Below, one piece after another: positions 9,079 to 16,118 of a stretch of DNA of 17,509 bases; position 1 is the stretch's first letter, and every line of letters begins with the position of its first letter. The stretch comes from Christiangramia sp. (lineage in GTDB: Bacteria; Bacteroidota; Bacteroidia; Flavobacteriales; Flavobacteriaceae). The notes under the pieces were generated by a model that was not told the DNA's origin, made no database searches, and saw only the letters and a program-made list of their open reading frames with translations. The position numbers and the translations under genes are program-made. The DNA is taken from the NCBI GenBank assembly GCA_024635735.1, contig JAGXII010000134.1:1-17509 (forward strand). Reading direction: 5' to 3'.

Positions 9079-9180
9079 ATGATGGGTAATGAAATCGAAA
9101 AGAATTATATAGCTTCTATTCTTCAATTAGTAGCTTTTTTAGTGATGTTATTTTTTATAATTGCTTTAATGCAGTTTTGA
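9079..9180 (+). CDS. Candidate small single-pass membrane peptide (33 aa)
   Basis: I do not recognise this ORF. It encodes a charged N-terminus (MMGNEIEKN) and then a continuous hydrophobic stretch of about 22 residues (from YIASILQLVAFLV to the end), ending in TGA, which is the layout of a small single-pass membrane protein. It lies just after an exact -7 box and just before an intrinsic terminator, so it could be an independent gene. An ATG at 9067 would add four residues but probably precedes the transcription start. Chance ORFs of this length are common in AT-rich DNA, and the RNA could equally be a non-coding transcript. No function can be assigned. Confidence 0.35.
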   Translation: MMGNEIEKNYIASILQLVAFLVMLFFIIALMQF

Positions 9181-9253
9181 AAAAAATACTTCTGACTATT
9201 TCCTTTTTTTGAATAGAATTTCACAATTCCTTCATCTAAATTTTATTCTTTCT

Positions 9254-9276
9254 ACTCCTTTTTGAGGAGTTTTTTT
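9254..9276 (+). terminator. Intrinsic terminator upstream of dinB
   Basis: A 5-bp stem (ACTCC / GGAGT) with a 7-nt loop is followed at once by a run of seven T residues (9270-9276). It would end the small transcript starting at about 9070 and insulate dinB from upstream reading. The stem is short, so strength is uncertain. Confidence 0.6.
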
Positions 9277-9324
9277 ATACCATTTTTTAACATCTTTTCA
9301 ATCCAAAATATGTATTGATTTTTA

Positions 9325-9332
9325 TAAATTTG
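9325..9332 (+). promoter_or_regulatory. Putative -7 box of the dinB-dnaE promoter
   Basis: TAAATTTG matches TAnnTTTG exactly, 32 bp before the dinB ATG. Its last three bases overlap the left arm of the first palindrome. No TTG is present at the expected -33 distance, so the promoter looks weak or dependent on a regulator. Confidence 0.45.
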
Positions 9333-9362
9333 GAAAAAATCCAATAAAATGGAAAAAATCCA
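9330..9362 (+). promoter_or_regulatory. Tandem palindromic operator-like sites at the dinB start
   Basis: Two copies of TGGAAAAAATCCAA lie 19 bp apart. The first is the perfect palindrome TTGGA-A5-TCCAA (9330-9344); the second is TGGA-A5-TCCA (9350-9362). Site 1 overlaps the -7 box and site 2 ends two bases before the dinB ATG, so a bound protein would block initiation. A further half-site, ATCCAA, lies at 9301-9306. The layout suits a dimeric repressor of damage-inducible genes (LexA/S24 or Xre type), but the regulator is not encoded nearby and its identity is inference. Confidence 0.55.
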
Positions 9363-9364
9363 AA

Positions 9365-10588
9365 ATGAAGAATCAATTCAAGTCCATATTACATCTTGAT
9401 CTAGACACCTTTTTTGTTTCGGTAGAGCGCTTAAAAGATTCCCGGTTAAAGGAGCGGCCCCTTATAGTTGGGGGGCTGGGAGATCGTGGAGTCGTGGCGG
9501 CCTGTAGTTATGAAACCCGGAAATTTGGAGTGCATTCAGGGATGGCGATGAAAGTGGCTAAAAGGTTATGTCCGCATGCTACGATCATTAGAGGAGATGC
9601 TTCTACCTATACTTATCATTCAAATGTGGTGACTGAAATTATCAAAAATCAGGTGCCTTCTTTTGAAAAAGCCAGTGTGGATGAATTCTATGCAGATCTT
9701 ACCGGAATGGATCGCTTCTTCGGAATAAAACAATTTGCACATGAACTCAGGGAGACCATTATAAAAGACAGCGGGCTTCCCATTTCCTTTGGCCTTTCCC
9801 GCAATAAGATAGTCTCTAAAATAGCGACCGGTGAAGCCAAGCCTAATGCTGAAAAATATATCGAGACTGGAACAGAAAGAAATTTCCTGGCTCCGCTGGA
9901 AGTGAATAAAATTCCTATGATTGGGAATAAGACTTTCCAAACGCTTCTAAATCTTGGAGTGAGAAAAATAAAGACCATCCAGGAGATGCCGGTAGAGATG
10001 CTGGAAAGCGTTTTTGGCAAAAATGGGCGGATGATCTGGAAGCGTGCGCATGGAATAGATGACCCTCCTATTATACCTTTTCATGAGCGTAAATCTATTT
10101 CTACAGAGCGTACTTTTAACCGGGACACCATAGATATGGTGAGGTTGCACAGCACATTGGTGGCAATGGCAGAAAGTCTTGCCTATCAGTTACGGAACGG
10201 GAATAAACTGGCATCTATAGTTACTGTAAAGATCAGGTATTCAGATTTTCAAACGCAGAGTAAACAGGTGAAGATTTCCTATACCAGCGCAGATCATATT
10301 CTTATTCCTACCGTAGAGGAACTTTTTAAAAAACTTTACACCCGGCGGTTGCTCATCAGGCTTATCGGCGTTCGCTTTAGCGGATTGGTTGGCGGGCATT
10401 ATCAAATCAATCTTTTTGATGATTCTGAAGAAATGTTGCGTCTTTACCATTCTCTCGACAAGATCAAGAATCGTTTTGGTGAACATAGCGTAAGGCGGGC
10501 AGTTGGAATGGATGCCAGAACCATTGGCAGAATGTCCAATCCGTTTAACGGGGAACCGCCAATAGTTTTAGCACATCGCAAGCAATGA
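9365..10588 (+). CDS. dinB: Y-family translesion DNA polymerase (Pol IV/DinB-like)
   Basis: This 407-residue error-prone polymerase would copy past damaged bases. Catalytic carboxylates are intact: D12 and D14 in HLDLDTFF, and D106-E107 in ASVDEF, with F17 at the steric-gate position. This separates it from ImuB, which has lost these residues. Palm and fingers fill about 1-170, the thumb with its helix-hairpin-helix follows (IPMIGNKTFQTLLNLGV), and the little finger runs to about 345. Q347-I-N-L-F351 is a clear sliding-clamp-binding pentapeptide. A 55-residue tail follows (KIKNRFGEHSVRRA), more like UmuC than E. coli Pol IV. The stop overlaps the dnaE start by 4 bp, and two palindromes sit at its promoter. 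Confidence 0.95.
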   Translation: MKNQFKSILHLDLDTFFVSVERLKDSRLKERPLIVGGLGDRGVVAACSYETRKFGVHSGMAMKVAKRLCPHATIIRGDASTYTYHSNVVTEIIKNQVPSFEKASVDEFYADLTGMDRFFGIKQFAHELRETIIKDSGLPISFGLSRNKIVSKIATGEAKPNAEKYIETGTERNFLAPLEVNKIPMIGNKTFQTLLNLGVRKIKTIQEMPVEMLESVFGKNGRMIWKRAHGIDDPPIIPFHERKSISTERTFNRDTIDMVRLHSTLVAMAESLAYQLRNGNKLASIVTVKIRYSDFQTQSKQVKISYTSADHILIPTVEELFKKLYTRRLLIRLIGVRFSGLVGGHYQINLFDDSEEMLRLYHSLDKIKNRFGEHSVRRAVGMDARTIGRMSNPFNGEPPIVLAHRKQ

Positions 10589-13569
10589 TATATCTCAATT
10601 CCCATACTCAATATTCCCTGCGCTATGGAACTTTTTCCATTCAAAGGCTGTGTATGCTGGCAGAAAAAATGAATACAGAATACCTGGCGGTGACCGATAT
10701 TAATAATACCTCTGCCTGTTTGAGTTTTTTAAAGGATGCTGGTGATTACAACTTTAAGCCATTGGTGGGAATTGATTTCAGGAATGGAGTCGCACAGCAG
10801 TACGTGGGAATTGCCAGAAACAATAAGGGTTTCAGGCAGCTTAATGAGCATCTTTCCGCCCATCTTCATGCTGAAAAAAAGTTTGCTGCAGAGGCGCCGG
10901 AACTTCCCGATTGCTTCCTGATCTATCCTTTTAAAAGGCTAATGACTTTAAAAAAAACCGTTTTCCGGAATAATGAATTTATCGGTGTTTCTGTAGAAGA
11001 CTTACGAAAATTGAAATTTTCAGACTATCGAAATTATAAAGATAAACTGGTGTTTTTACAGACGGTGAGTTTTCAGAATAAGAGAGATTTTAATGCTCAC
11101 CGATTGCTGAGGGCGATAGATAACAATACGCTTTTGAGCCAGCTGTCGCCCGAAGAGCAGGGATCTTTTTCTCATCAGTTTATTCCGGAAGAAATTATAC
11201 GGGCAGAGTTTGAAGACTTTCCTTATATCCTAGATAACGCCAGAACTTTAGCGATGCAGTGTGACGTGAAATTTGGTTTCGGAAAAGGCTATAATCGCAA
11301 TTTAAAGGTATATGGTGAAAGCGAAGAAAAAGATGTGGAAAACCTTCGTGAGCTTTGTTACCGGCATCTTCCAAAACGTTATCCTCAAGCTACAACTGTA
11401 GTGATAACCAGAATGGAAAGAGAGCTTGCTGCTATCATTAAACTGGGTTTTGTCTCGTATTTTCTTATCAATTACGACATTGTTACCTATGCCCGTTCCA
11501 GGAATTATGCTTTTGTAGGGCGGGGGAGTGGCGCTAATTCTATTGTGGCCTATATTATTGGGATCACCAATGTAGACCCGATAGAACTCGATCTTTATTT
11601 TGAACGTTTTATAAATGAAAGCCGGGCTTCTCCTCCCGATTTTGATATAGACTTTTCCTGGAAAGACAGGGAAGATATCACCCGGTATATTTTCGGGAAA
11701 TATGAAAATACTGCCTTAATGGGAACCTATGTTACTTTTAGACGTAGAGCGGTAGCCCGGGAACTGGGAAAAGTTTTTGGTCTTCCTAAGGAAAATATCG
11801 ATAAGCTTTCAGACGGATTTTTCAATTACCGGCAGCTGGATCACCTGGAAAAACTCGTGTTGAGATATAGCCGTCTTATTGAAGGTTTTCCTAATTATCT
11901 AAGTGTACATTCTGGCGGGATTCTTATTTTAAATGATTCGGTTTACAATTATTGCGGCACTTTTTTGCCTCCTAAAGGATTCCGGACGGTGCAGATAGAT
12001 ATGAATATAAGTGAGGCGGTGGGCATTCATAAATTTGATATTCTTGCTCAGCGGGGACTTTCCAAAATAACTGACACCATTGAAATTGTAAGACACAATC
12101 AGCCTGAGGCTGTTATTGAAGATATTGAGAATATCAAAGTTTTTAAAGAAGACCCGGAAATAAACGATCTTCTTAAAAAAGGTGATTGCATGGGGGTTTT
12201 CTATGTAGAGTCTCCTGCCATGAGAGGTCTGCTTATCAAATTGCAAACCGATAATTATCTGAACCTGGTAGCTGCCAGCTCGGTGATAAGACCCGGAGTT
12301 TCCAGCGCGGGAATGAAAGAAGAATTCATCAAACGGCATCGCAATCCCGAAAGGCGAAAACAGGCGCATCCGGTCATGGCCAGAATTATGTCTGAAACCT
12401 ATGGAGTAATGGTCTACCAGGAAGATGTGATGAAAGTAGCCCATGATTTTGCTGGTTTAAATTTTGAAGATGCCGATGTACTGCGACGGGGAATGAGCGG
12501 TAAAAAAGTTCCAGGAGGCGATCTTGAACGGGTGGAGAAAACCTTCAGGGATAATTGCCTTGAAAAAGGCTACCCTTTACAACTTACAGAAGAAATATGG
12601 GAGCAGATATCTTCCTTTGCGGGCTACGCCTTTCCCAAAGGGCATTCCGCATCTTACGCGGTGGAAAGCTATCAGAGTTTATATCTGAAAAGGTATTTTC
12701 CGCTGGAATTTATGGTGGCCGCTTTAAATAATGGAGGTGGTTTTTATACGGTTGAAACCTATATTCAGGAAATAAGAAGATGGGGAGGGAAAATTCATGC
12801 CCCCTGCATTAATAATAGCGATCATCCTAATGTTATTTATGGCAGGGATGTGTATCTGGGCCTGGGATATATCAAGGAACTGGAACAAAAAGTGATTCAG
12901 CGAATTCTGGAAAACCGACAATTCTTCGGGAAGTTCCGGGATTTTGAGGATTTTATAGATAGAGTGCCTGTTTCTGTTGAACAGCTTAGTATTCTTTTGA
13001 AAATAAATGCCTTCCGGTTTACAGGATTTGATAAATACCATTTGCTTTGGAAGGCACATTTTAAAATAGGTAAAAATAAGGCAGTGACAGATCAGGTGGT
13101 GTTATTCAAGCCTCCTCATCGCGATTTTGATCTGCCCGATTTTGAGATATCCCGACTTGTGGAAGCTTATGACCAGATAGAACTTCTGGGTTTCCCCCTG
13201 TGCAGCCAGTTCGATTTACTTAAAGATCCTATGAAACCTGCTTTAACCGCAAAAGACCTGGCTAATCATATAGGAAAAGAGGTTGAGATCTACGGAAATC
13301 TTATTACTGCCAAAAGAACCAGAACCGTAAATAAAAAGATTATGTGCTTCGGAACTTTTTACGACCGGAAAGGCGCAATATTCGATACCGTACAGTTTCC
13401 CTATACTTCTGAAAAGTATCCGTTAAGAAGTAAAGGAATCTATCTGTGCAGGGGGATTGTCAACAATGAGTTAGACTATATTTCAATTAGTGTTAAAAGT
13501 ATAGTGCGGCAGGCTACTGCGCCAGATCCCCGGCTTACCAATCACTCCTATAAGATTTCAGCTTTATAA
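10585..13569 (+). CDS. dnaE: C-family DNA polymerase alpha subunit, short error-prone type (DnaE2/ImuC-like)
   Basis: The 994-residue protein is clearly shorter than a replicative DnaE (about 1150-1500). The N-terminal PHP domain is degenerate: the first motif reads NSHTQYS and the second TDIN, lacking the histidines of a metal-binding PHP. The polymerase core is intact, with GRGSGAN (312-318), PDFDIDF (351-357) giving D354 and D356, and the third Asp D485 in KFDIL. A C-terminal OB fold begins near residue 893. Q837-V-V-L-F841 lies between the core and the OB fold, where DnaE proteins keep their clamp-binding motif. There is no evident tau-binding tail. Four-bp overlap with dinB indicates coupled synthesis, so I infer a role in damage-induced synthesis, not bulk replication. 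Confidence 0.93.
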   Translation: MIYLNSHTQYSLRYGTFSIQRLCMLAEKMNTEYLAVTDINNTSACLSFLKDAGDYNFKPLVGIDFRNGVAQQYVGIARNNKGFRQLNEHLSAHLHAEKKFAAEAPELPDCFLIYPFKRLMTLKKTVFRNNEFIGVSVEDLRKLKFSDYRNYKDKLVFLQTVSFQNKRDFNAHRLLRAIDNNTLLSQLSPEEQGSFSHQFIPEEIIRAEFEDFPYILDNARTLAMQCDVKFGFGKGYNRNLKVYGESEEKDVENLRELCYRHLPKRYPQATTVVITRMERELAAIIKLGFVSYFLINYDIVTYARSRNYAFVGRGSGANSIVAYIIGITNVDPIELDLYFERFINESRASPPDFDIDFSWKDREDITRYIFGKYENTALMGTYVTFRRRAVARELGKVFGLPKENIDKLSDGFFNYRQLDHLEKLVLRYSRLIEGFPNYLSVHSGGILILNDSVYNYCGTFLPPKGFRTVQIDMNISEAVGIHKFDILAQRGLSKITDTIEIVRHNQPEAVIEDIENIKVFKEDPEINDLLKKGDCMGVFYVESPAMRGLLIKLQTDNYLNLVAASSVIRPGVSSAGMKEEFIKRHRNPERRKQAHPVMARIMSETYGVMVYQEDVMKVAHDFAGLNFEDADVLRRGMSGKKVPGGDLERVEKTFRDNCLEKGYPLQLTEEIWEQISSFAGYAFPKGHSASYAVESYQSLYLKRYFPLEFMVAALNNGGGFYTVETYIQEIRRWGGKIHAPCINNSDHPNVIYGRDVYLGLGYIKELEQKVIQRILENRQFFGKFRDFEDFIDRVPVSVEQLSILLKINAFRFTGFDKYHLLWKAHFKIGKNKAVTDQVVLFKPPHRDFDLPDFEISRLVEAYDQIELLGFPLCSQFDLLKDPMKPALTAKDLANHIGKEVEIYGNLITAKRTRTVNKKIMCFGTFYDRKGAIFDTVQFPYTSEKYPLRSKGIYLCRGIVNNELDYISISVKSIVRQATAPDPRLTNHSYKISAL

Positions 13570-13575
13570 ATTGAA

Positions 13576-14034
13576 TTAGCTGAGAATTTCAGCTACTTTT
13601 TCGTTCACCCATTGAAGGAATACTTCATCTTCATGAGAAAAAGGGTCTTCGGTATGACTGTCAATATCTATTTGCCCGATGTTTTCCCGGTTTACAAAAA
13701 GAGGAATTACAATTTCTGCCCTTACATCAATACTGCAGGCGATATAATTATTTTGAGCCTTCACGTCCGGGACTACAAAATTTTTATTTGAAACGGCTAC
13801 CTGGCCGCAAATCCCTTTTCCAAAAGGAATAATTGTATGGTCTGTAGGCTCCCCGGCATAAGGGCCTAATTTTAATTCTTCCTTATCGCCATTTTTAAAG
13901 TAGAATCCCACCCAGTCATAATAAGGAACGGATATCTTTAACAGCTCACAAACTTCTGATAATCGCTCATCTACAGTTGCCTTGTCGTTTTGCAAAATAG
14001 ATTCAATCTGTGGTTTTAGTTTCTGAAAAGGCAT
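13576..14034 (-). CDS. GAF-domain protein, free methionine-(R)-sulfoxide reductase-like
   Basis: This single-GAF protein has 152 residues from the chosen start. It carries the fRMsr signature: WVGFYF (41-46), GPYAGEP (57-63), GKGIC with C76, YIAC with C100, AEIV with E107, and IDIDS with D123 and D125. These correspond to E. coli MsrC C94, C118 and the acidic ligand residues. The third MsrC cysteine (C84 there) is absent, leaving a two-cysteine design. The likely role is reduction of free Met-(R)-sulfoxide with thioredoxin in the cytoplasm; a ligand-sensing GAF protein without enzymatic activity is the alternative. A longer frame from 14076 exists, but an exact -7 box (14052-14059) lies inside that extension, favouring ATG 14034. 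Confidence 0.88.
   Translation of the reverse strand: MPFQKLKPQIESILQNDKATVDERLSEVCELLKISVPYYDWVGFYFKNGDKEELKLGPYAGEPTDHTIIPFGKGICGQVAVSNKNFVVPDVKAQNNYIACSIDVRAEIVIPLFVNRENIGQIDIDSHTEDPFSHEDEVFLQWVNEKVAEILS
13577..13601 (+). terminator. Intrinsic terminator of the dinB-dnaE operon
   Basis: A perfect 7-bp stem, TAGCTGA (13577-13583) and TCAGCTA (13589-13595), with a 5-nt loop is followed by C and then five T residues. It starts 8 bp after the dnaE stop and lies inside the last codons of the convergent GAF gene, so these bases serve both as coding sequence and as terminator. Confidence 0.65.
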
Positions 14035-14051
14035 ATTAACAATCTTTAGTG

Positions 14052-14059
14052 CAAAAGTA
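14052..14059 (-). promoter_or_regulatory. Putative -7 box of the GAF/fRMsr-like gene
   Basis: The minus strand reads TACTTTTG, identical to the purH and HYC_CC_PP boxes and an exact match to TAnnTTTG. It is 17 nt before the ATG at 14034. No TTG stands at the usual -33 spacing; the nearest gives a 14-bp spacer. Confidence 0.45.
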
Positions 14060-14094
14060 TTTAAAAATTGGGGCAAGTGAGGCTTTCAATTCCA

Positions 14095-14102
14095 TAAATT
14101 TG
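14095..14102 (+). promoter_or_regulatory. Putative -7 box of the xrtF promoter
   Basis: TAAATTTG matches TAnnTTTG. TTG at 14068-14070 lies 24 bp upstream, slightly longer than the usual spacer. It stands back to back with the GAF-gene box, 35 bp apart, making this a compact divergent promoter. Confidence 0.4.
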
Positions 14103-14120
14103 TTAGAAACACCTACAAAT

Positions 14121-14666
14121 TTGCTCAGTTTATTTCGTAAATACCGTTTGGTCCTGCGTTTTATTTTTATTTTCCTGGGTAGCTATTTTGTTTTTTCCAG
14201 TCTTTATAGCGGTTACCTCTATTTATATAATTCAAATACTCCGGTTCCCGATCCTTTAACTCAGCTGGTCGCCAGGCATAGCGGCGATGTTCTTGGGAGC
14301 CTGGGTTACAATGAGCATGTGGTTATGCATCCTTCAGGCTTATCAATGAAATTAATGATCGATGATATTTTTGTAGCAGGTATCGTCGAAGGTTGTAATT
14401 CAGCCAGTATTATTATTCTTTTTGTGTCTTTTATTCTGGCTTTCTTCGGCAAGACATCCACTACCTTAATCTATCTTTTTGCTGGCTCTGTAATTATTTA
14501 TTGCATTAATATTATCAGGATTGTAATTCTGGCGATAGGGCTGTATCAATATCCTCAGTACTCCGGCTTTCTTCATTCAGTATTTTTTCCTCTGGCCATT
14601 TACGGCACCGTGTTTATACTTTGGTTAATTTGGGTTAGAACTTATTCAAGATGGAAAAAAAGATAA
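14121..14666 (+). CDS. xrtF: Exosortase family protein XrtF
   Basis: This polytopic membrane cysteine protease/transpeptidase belongs to the EpsH/exosortase superfamily, whose better-known members cleave PEP-CTERM-like sorting signals at the inner membrane. The catalytic triad is present in the expected segments, numbered from the chosen start: C92 in VEGCNSAS, R133 in INIIRIV and H152 in SGFLHSVFF. Several membrane helices surround them, and length (181 aa) fits the F subfamily. No ATG lies before the first helix. I chose TTG at 14121 (LLSLFRKYRL) because it falls 18 bp after an exact -7 box; TTG 14100 and GTG 14049 are in-frame alternatives. It overlaps its partner gene by 16 bp. Confidence 0.92.
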   Translation: MLSLFRKYRLVLRFIFIFLGSYFVFSSLYSGYLYLYNSNTPVPDPLTQLVARHSGDVLGSLGYNEHVVMHPSGLSMKLMIDDIFVAGIVEGCNSASIIILFVSFILAFFGKTSTTLIYLFAGSVIIYCINIIRIVILAIGLYQYPQYSGFLHSVFFPLAIYGTVFILWLIWVRTYSRWKKR

Positions 14667-15097
14667 AAAAAAGATACCGATCTGTACAGATAGGGGTGCT
14701 CGTGATTATTCTTGCAGCAATCCGCCTGTTTGAAGACATGCTCTTTTATGATCCTTTGATCCTTTTCTTTAGATCTAGTTATCTCACGGGAGAACTTCCC
14801 GAAATGAATATGGGACTTTTACTAATTAACCTTGTTATGCGGTTTTTACTTAATACAGGGATATCTTTACTAATAATACTGCTTGCTTTCAGAGATATTC
14901 AGATTCTGAAATTTGCAGCGATACTTTATGGGATATTATTCCTCGCGGGAATTCCAAGCTTTATTTTTCTTCTGTCTAATTATGAGCACGAGCATTACCT
15001 GGCGTTGTTTTATGTACGCCGATTCCTTATTCATCCCATTTTTATTATCATTTTATTGCCGGCTTTTTATTATTACAAGCTGAGGAGTTACGAATAG
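14651..15097 (+). CDS. Exosortase F system-associated membrane protein
   Basis: The 148-residue protein has about four hydrophobic segments. It contains features I associate with the family that accompanies XrtF in Flavobacteriia: RLFEDMLFYDPLILFF near the N-terminus and FYVRRFLIHPIFIIILLPAF near the C-terminus. Its function is not known; constant pairing suggests a subunit or chaperone of the exosortase. The start overlaps the xrtF 3' end by 16 bp, so the two are coupled. No obvious sorted substrate is encoded in the window. The gene is convergent with the NmrA-like gene, with 7 bp between the stops and no convincing terminator hairpin. Confidence 0.9.
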   Translation: MEKKIKKRYRSVQIGVLVIILAAIRLFEDMLFYDPLILFFRSSYLTGELPEMNMGLLLINLVMRFLLNTGISLLIILLAFRDIQILKFAAILYGILFLAGIPSFIFLLSNYEHEHYLALFYVRRFLIHPIFIIILLPAFYYYKLRSYE

Positions 15098-15104
15098 GAA
15101 TCTA

Positions 15105-16052
15105 TCAAATTTCGATGGCATCTTTATTCTTCTGCAGCCACTCATCAAAAGTGAGTAGTTCAGGATTCAGTTTTCTGGTAAATTCCACATCCCTGGGTTT
15201 TCGGAAATCCTCTTCAAAGTCTACTTTAAACTGAAACATATTTCCGAGGTCATCGGCACCGGGAAAATCAAAACTTCTATATACCGAAGGAGCTACCGCA
15301 TGATAATTAACGGTTTGGTTAAAGGCTTTGGAAAAAGAAGTTGCCATATCGAGACCGGTTAAATGTTCACCTGCGATTCCCACCGTTTTATTTTTATAAT
15401 TATCTCCTGCTTTAAAAATTGCATAGGCGCTTTTTCCAATATCTTCAGAAGCTATTCCGGGTAATTTACTATCTCCCAAAGGAAAGGTGATAGCCAGTTT
15501 TCCATCCTCTCCTTTTTGAGGTCCCATTCCAAAATTGATAAAATTATCCCAGAAAAAGGAAGTTAGCAACAGGGTGTAAGGCACTCCGCTGTTTATAAAA
15601 AATTGATCGGACTCGCCCTTGGCATCAAAGTGGGGAACTTTATATTTTTCCATAAGAGTGGGCATTCTGTTGTCTTTCAATGTCACCCATTTACGGGTAT
15701 CTTCAAGGGTAGACCATATCACATGTTTTAATCCTGCCTCTCTTGCGGCATCGGCCATATTTTTCGCATTTTGTTTCTCTTTTTCAGGAGAAAAATGTTC
15801 CCAGAAGAAGGTCACACAAAAAGCGCCATAAGCACCCTTAAAAGCTTTTACCAGGCTATCCTTGTCTTCTACATTTGCCTCTACTACCTCGGCGCCTGAA
15901 TTTTTCAGTTCCCTTGCGGCATCTGATGTTGCGTCACGGGTGATAGCCCTTACTTTAAAGTCTCCATCCGGATCGTTAAGGATAGCACGAGCCAATCCAC
16001 CTCCCTGAGAGCCGGTAGCGCCTACTACGGCAATAATTTTTTTATTTCCCAT
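15105..16052 (-). CDS. NmrA/HSCARG-like NAD(P)-binding protein
   Basis: This 315-residue atypical short-chain dehydrogenase/reductase has a Rossmann fold. The nucleotide-binding glycine motif G11-A-T-G-S-Q-G17 follows strand 1 (KKIIAVV), and FKVRAITRDAT ends strand 2, where an Arg favours NADP(H). The HVIWSTLED segment replaces the classical Tyr-x-x-x-Lys catalytic pair, which I do not see, so it may be a redox sensor or binding protein, as NmrA and HSCARG are, and not an enzyme. There is no signal peptide, so it is cytoplasmic. The gene follows the lipoprotein gene by 66 bp on the same strand and may be read from the same promoter. Confidence 0.88.
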   Translation of the reverse strand: MGNKKIIAVVGATGSQGGGLARAILNDPDGDFKVRAITRDATSDAARELKNSGAEVVEANVEDKDSLVKAFKGAYGAFCVTFFWEHFSPEKEKQNAKNMADAAREAGLKHVIWSTLEDTRKWVTLKDNRMPTLMEKYKVPHFDAKGESDQFFINSGVPYTLLLTSFFWDNFINFGMGPQKGEDGKLAITFPLGDSKLPGIASEDIGKSAYAIFKAGDNYKNKTVGIAGEHLTGLDMATSFSKAFNQTVNYHAVAPSVYRSFDFPGADDLGNMFQFKVDFEEDFRKPRDVEFTRKLNPELLTFDEWLQKNKDAIEI

Positions 16053-16118
16053 AATTTTTATTTAACTCTTTTAAAATTAGTCATTTAAACGCTTAATCAG
16101 GAAAAATAATTCAGCTAT

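Larger units (their letters stand above)
8954..9364 (+). other. Intergenic region holding a small transcription unit and the dinB operator
   Basis: Between the permease and dinB there is no conventional gene. The stretch contains a -7 box (9059-9066), a short membrane-peptide ORF (9079-9180), an intrinsic terminator (9254-9276) and a tandem palindrome at the dinB promoter (9330-9362). Nothing recognisable was found in the first 100 bases. Confidence 0.7.

Noticed and set aside
9349..9399. Tiny ORF beginning at the ATG inside the second palindrome, overlapping dinB out of frame (16 aa)
   Set aside because: Its sequence is dictated by the palindrome and the dinB start; there is no family signal and no start context. 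The operator reading explains the bases better.
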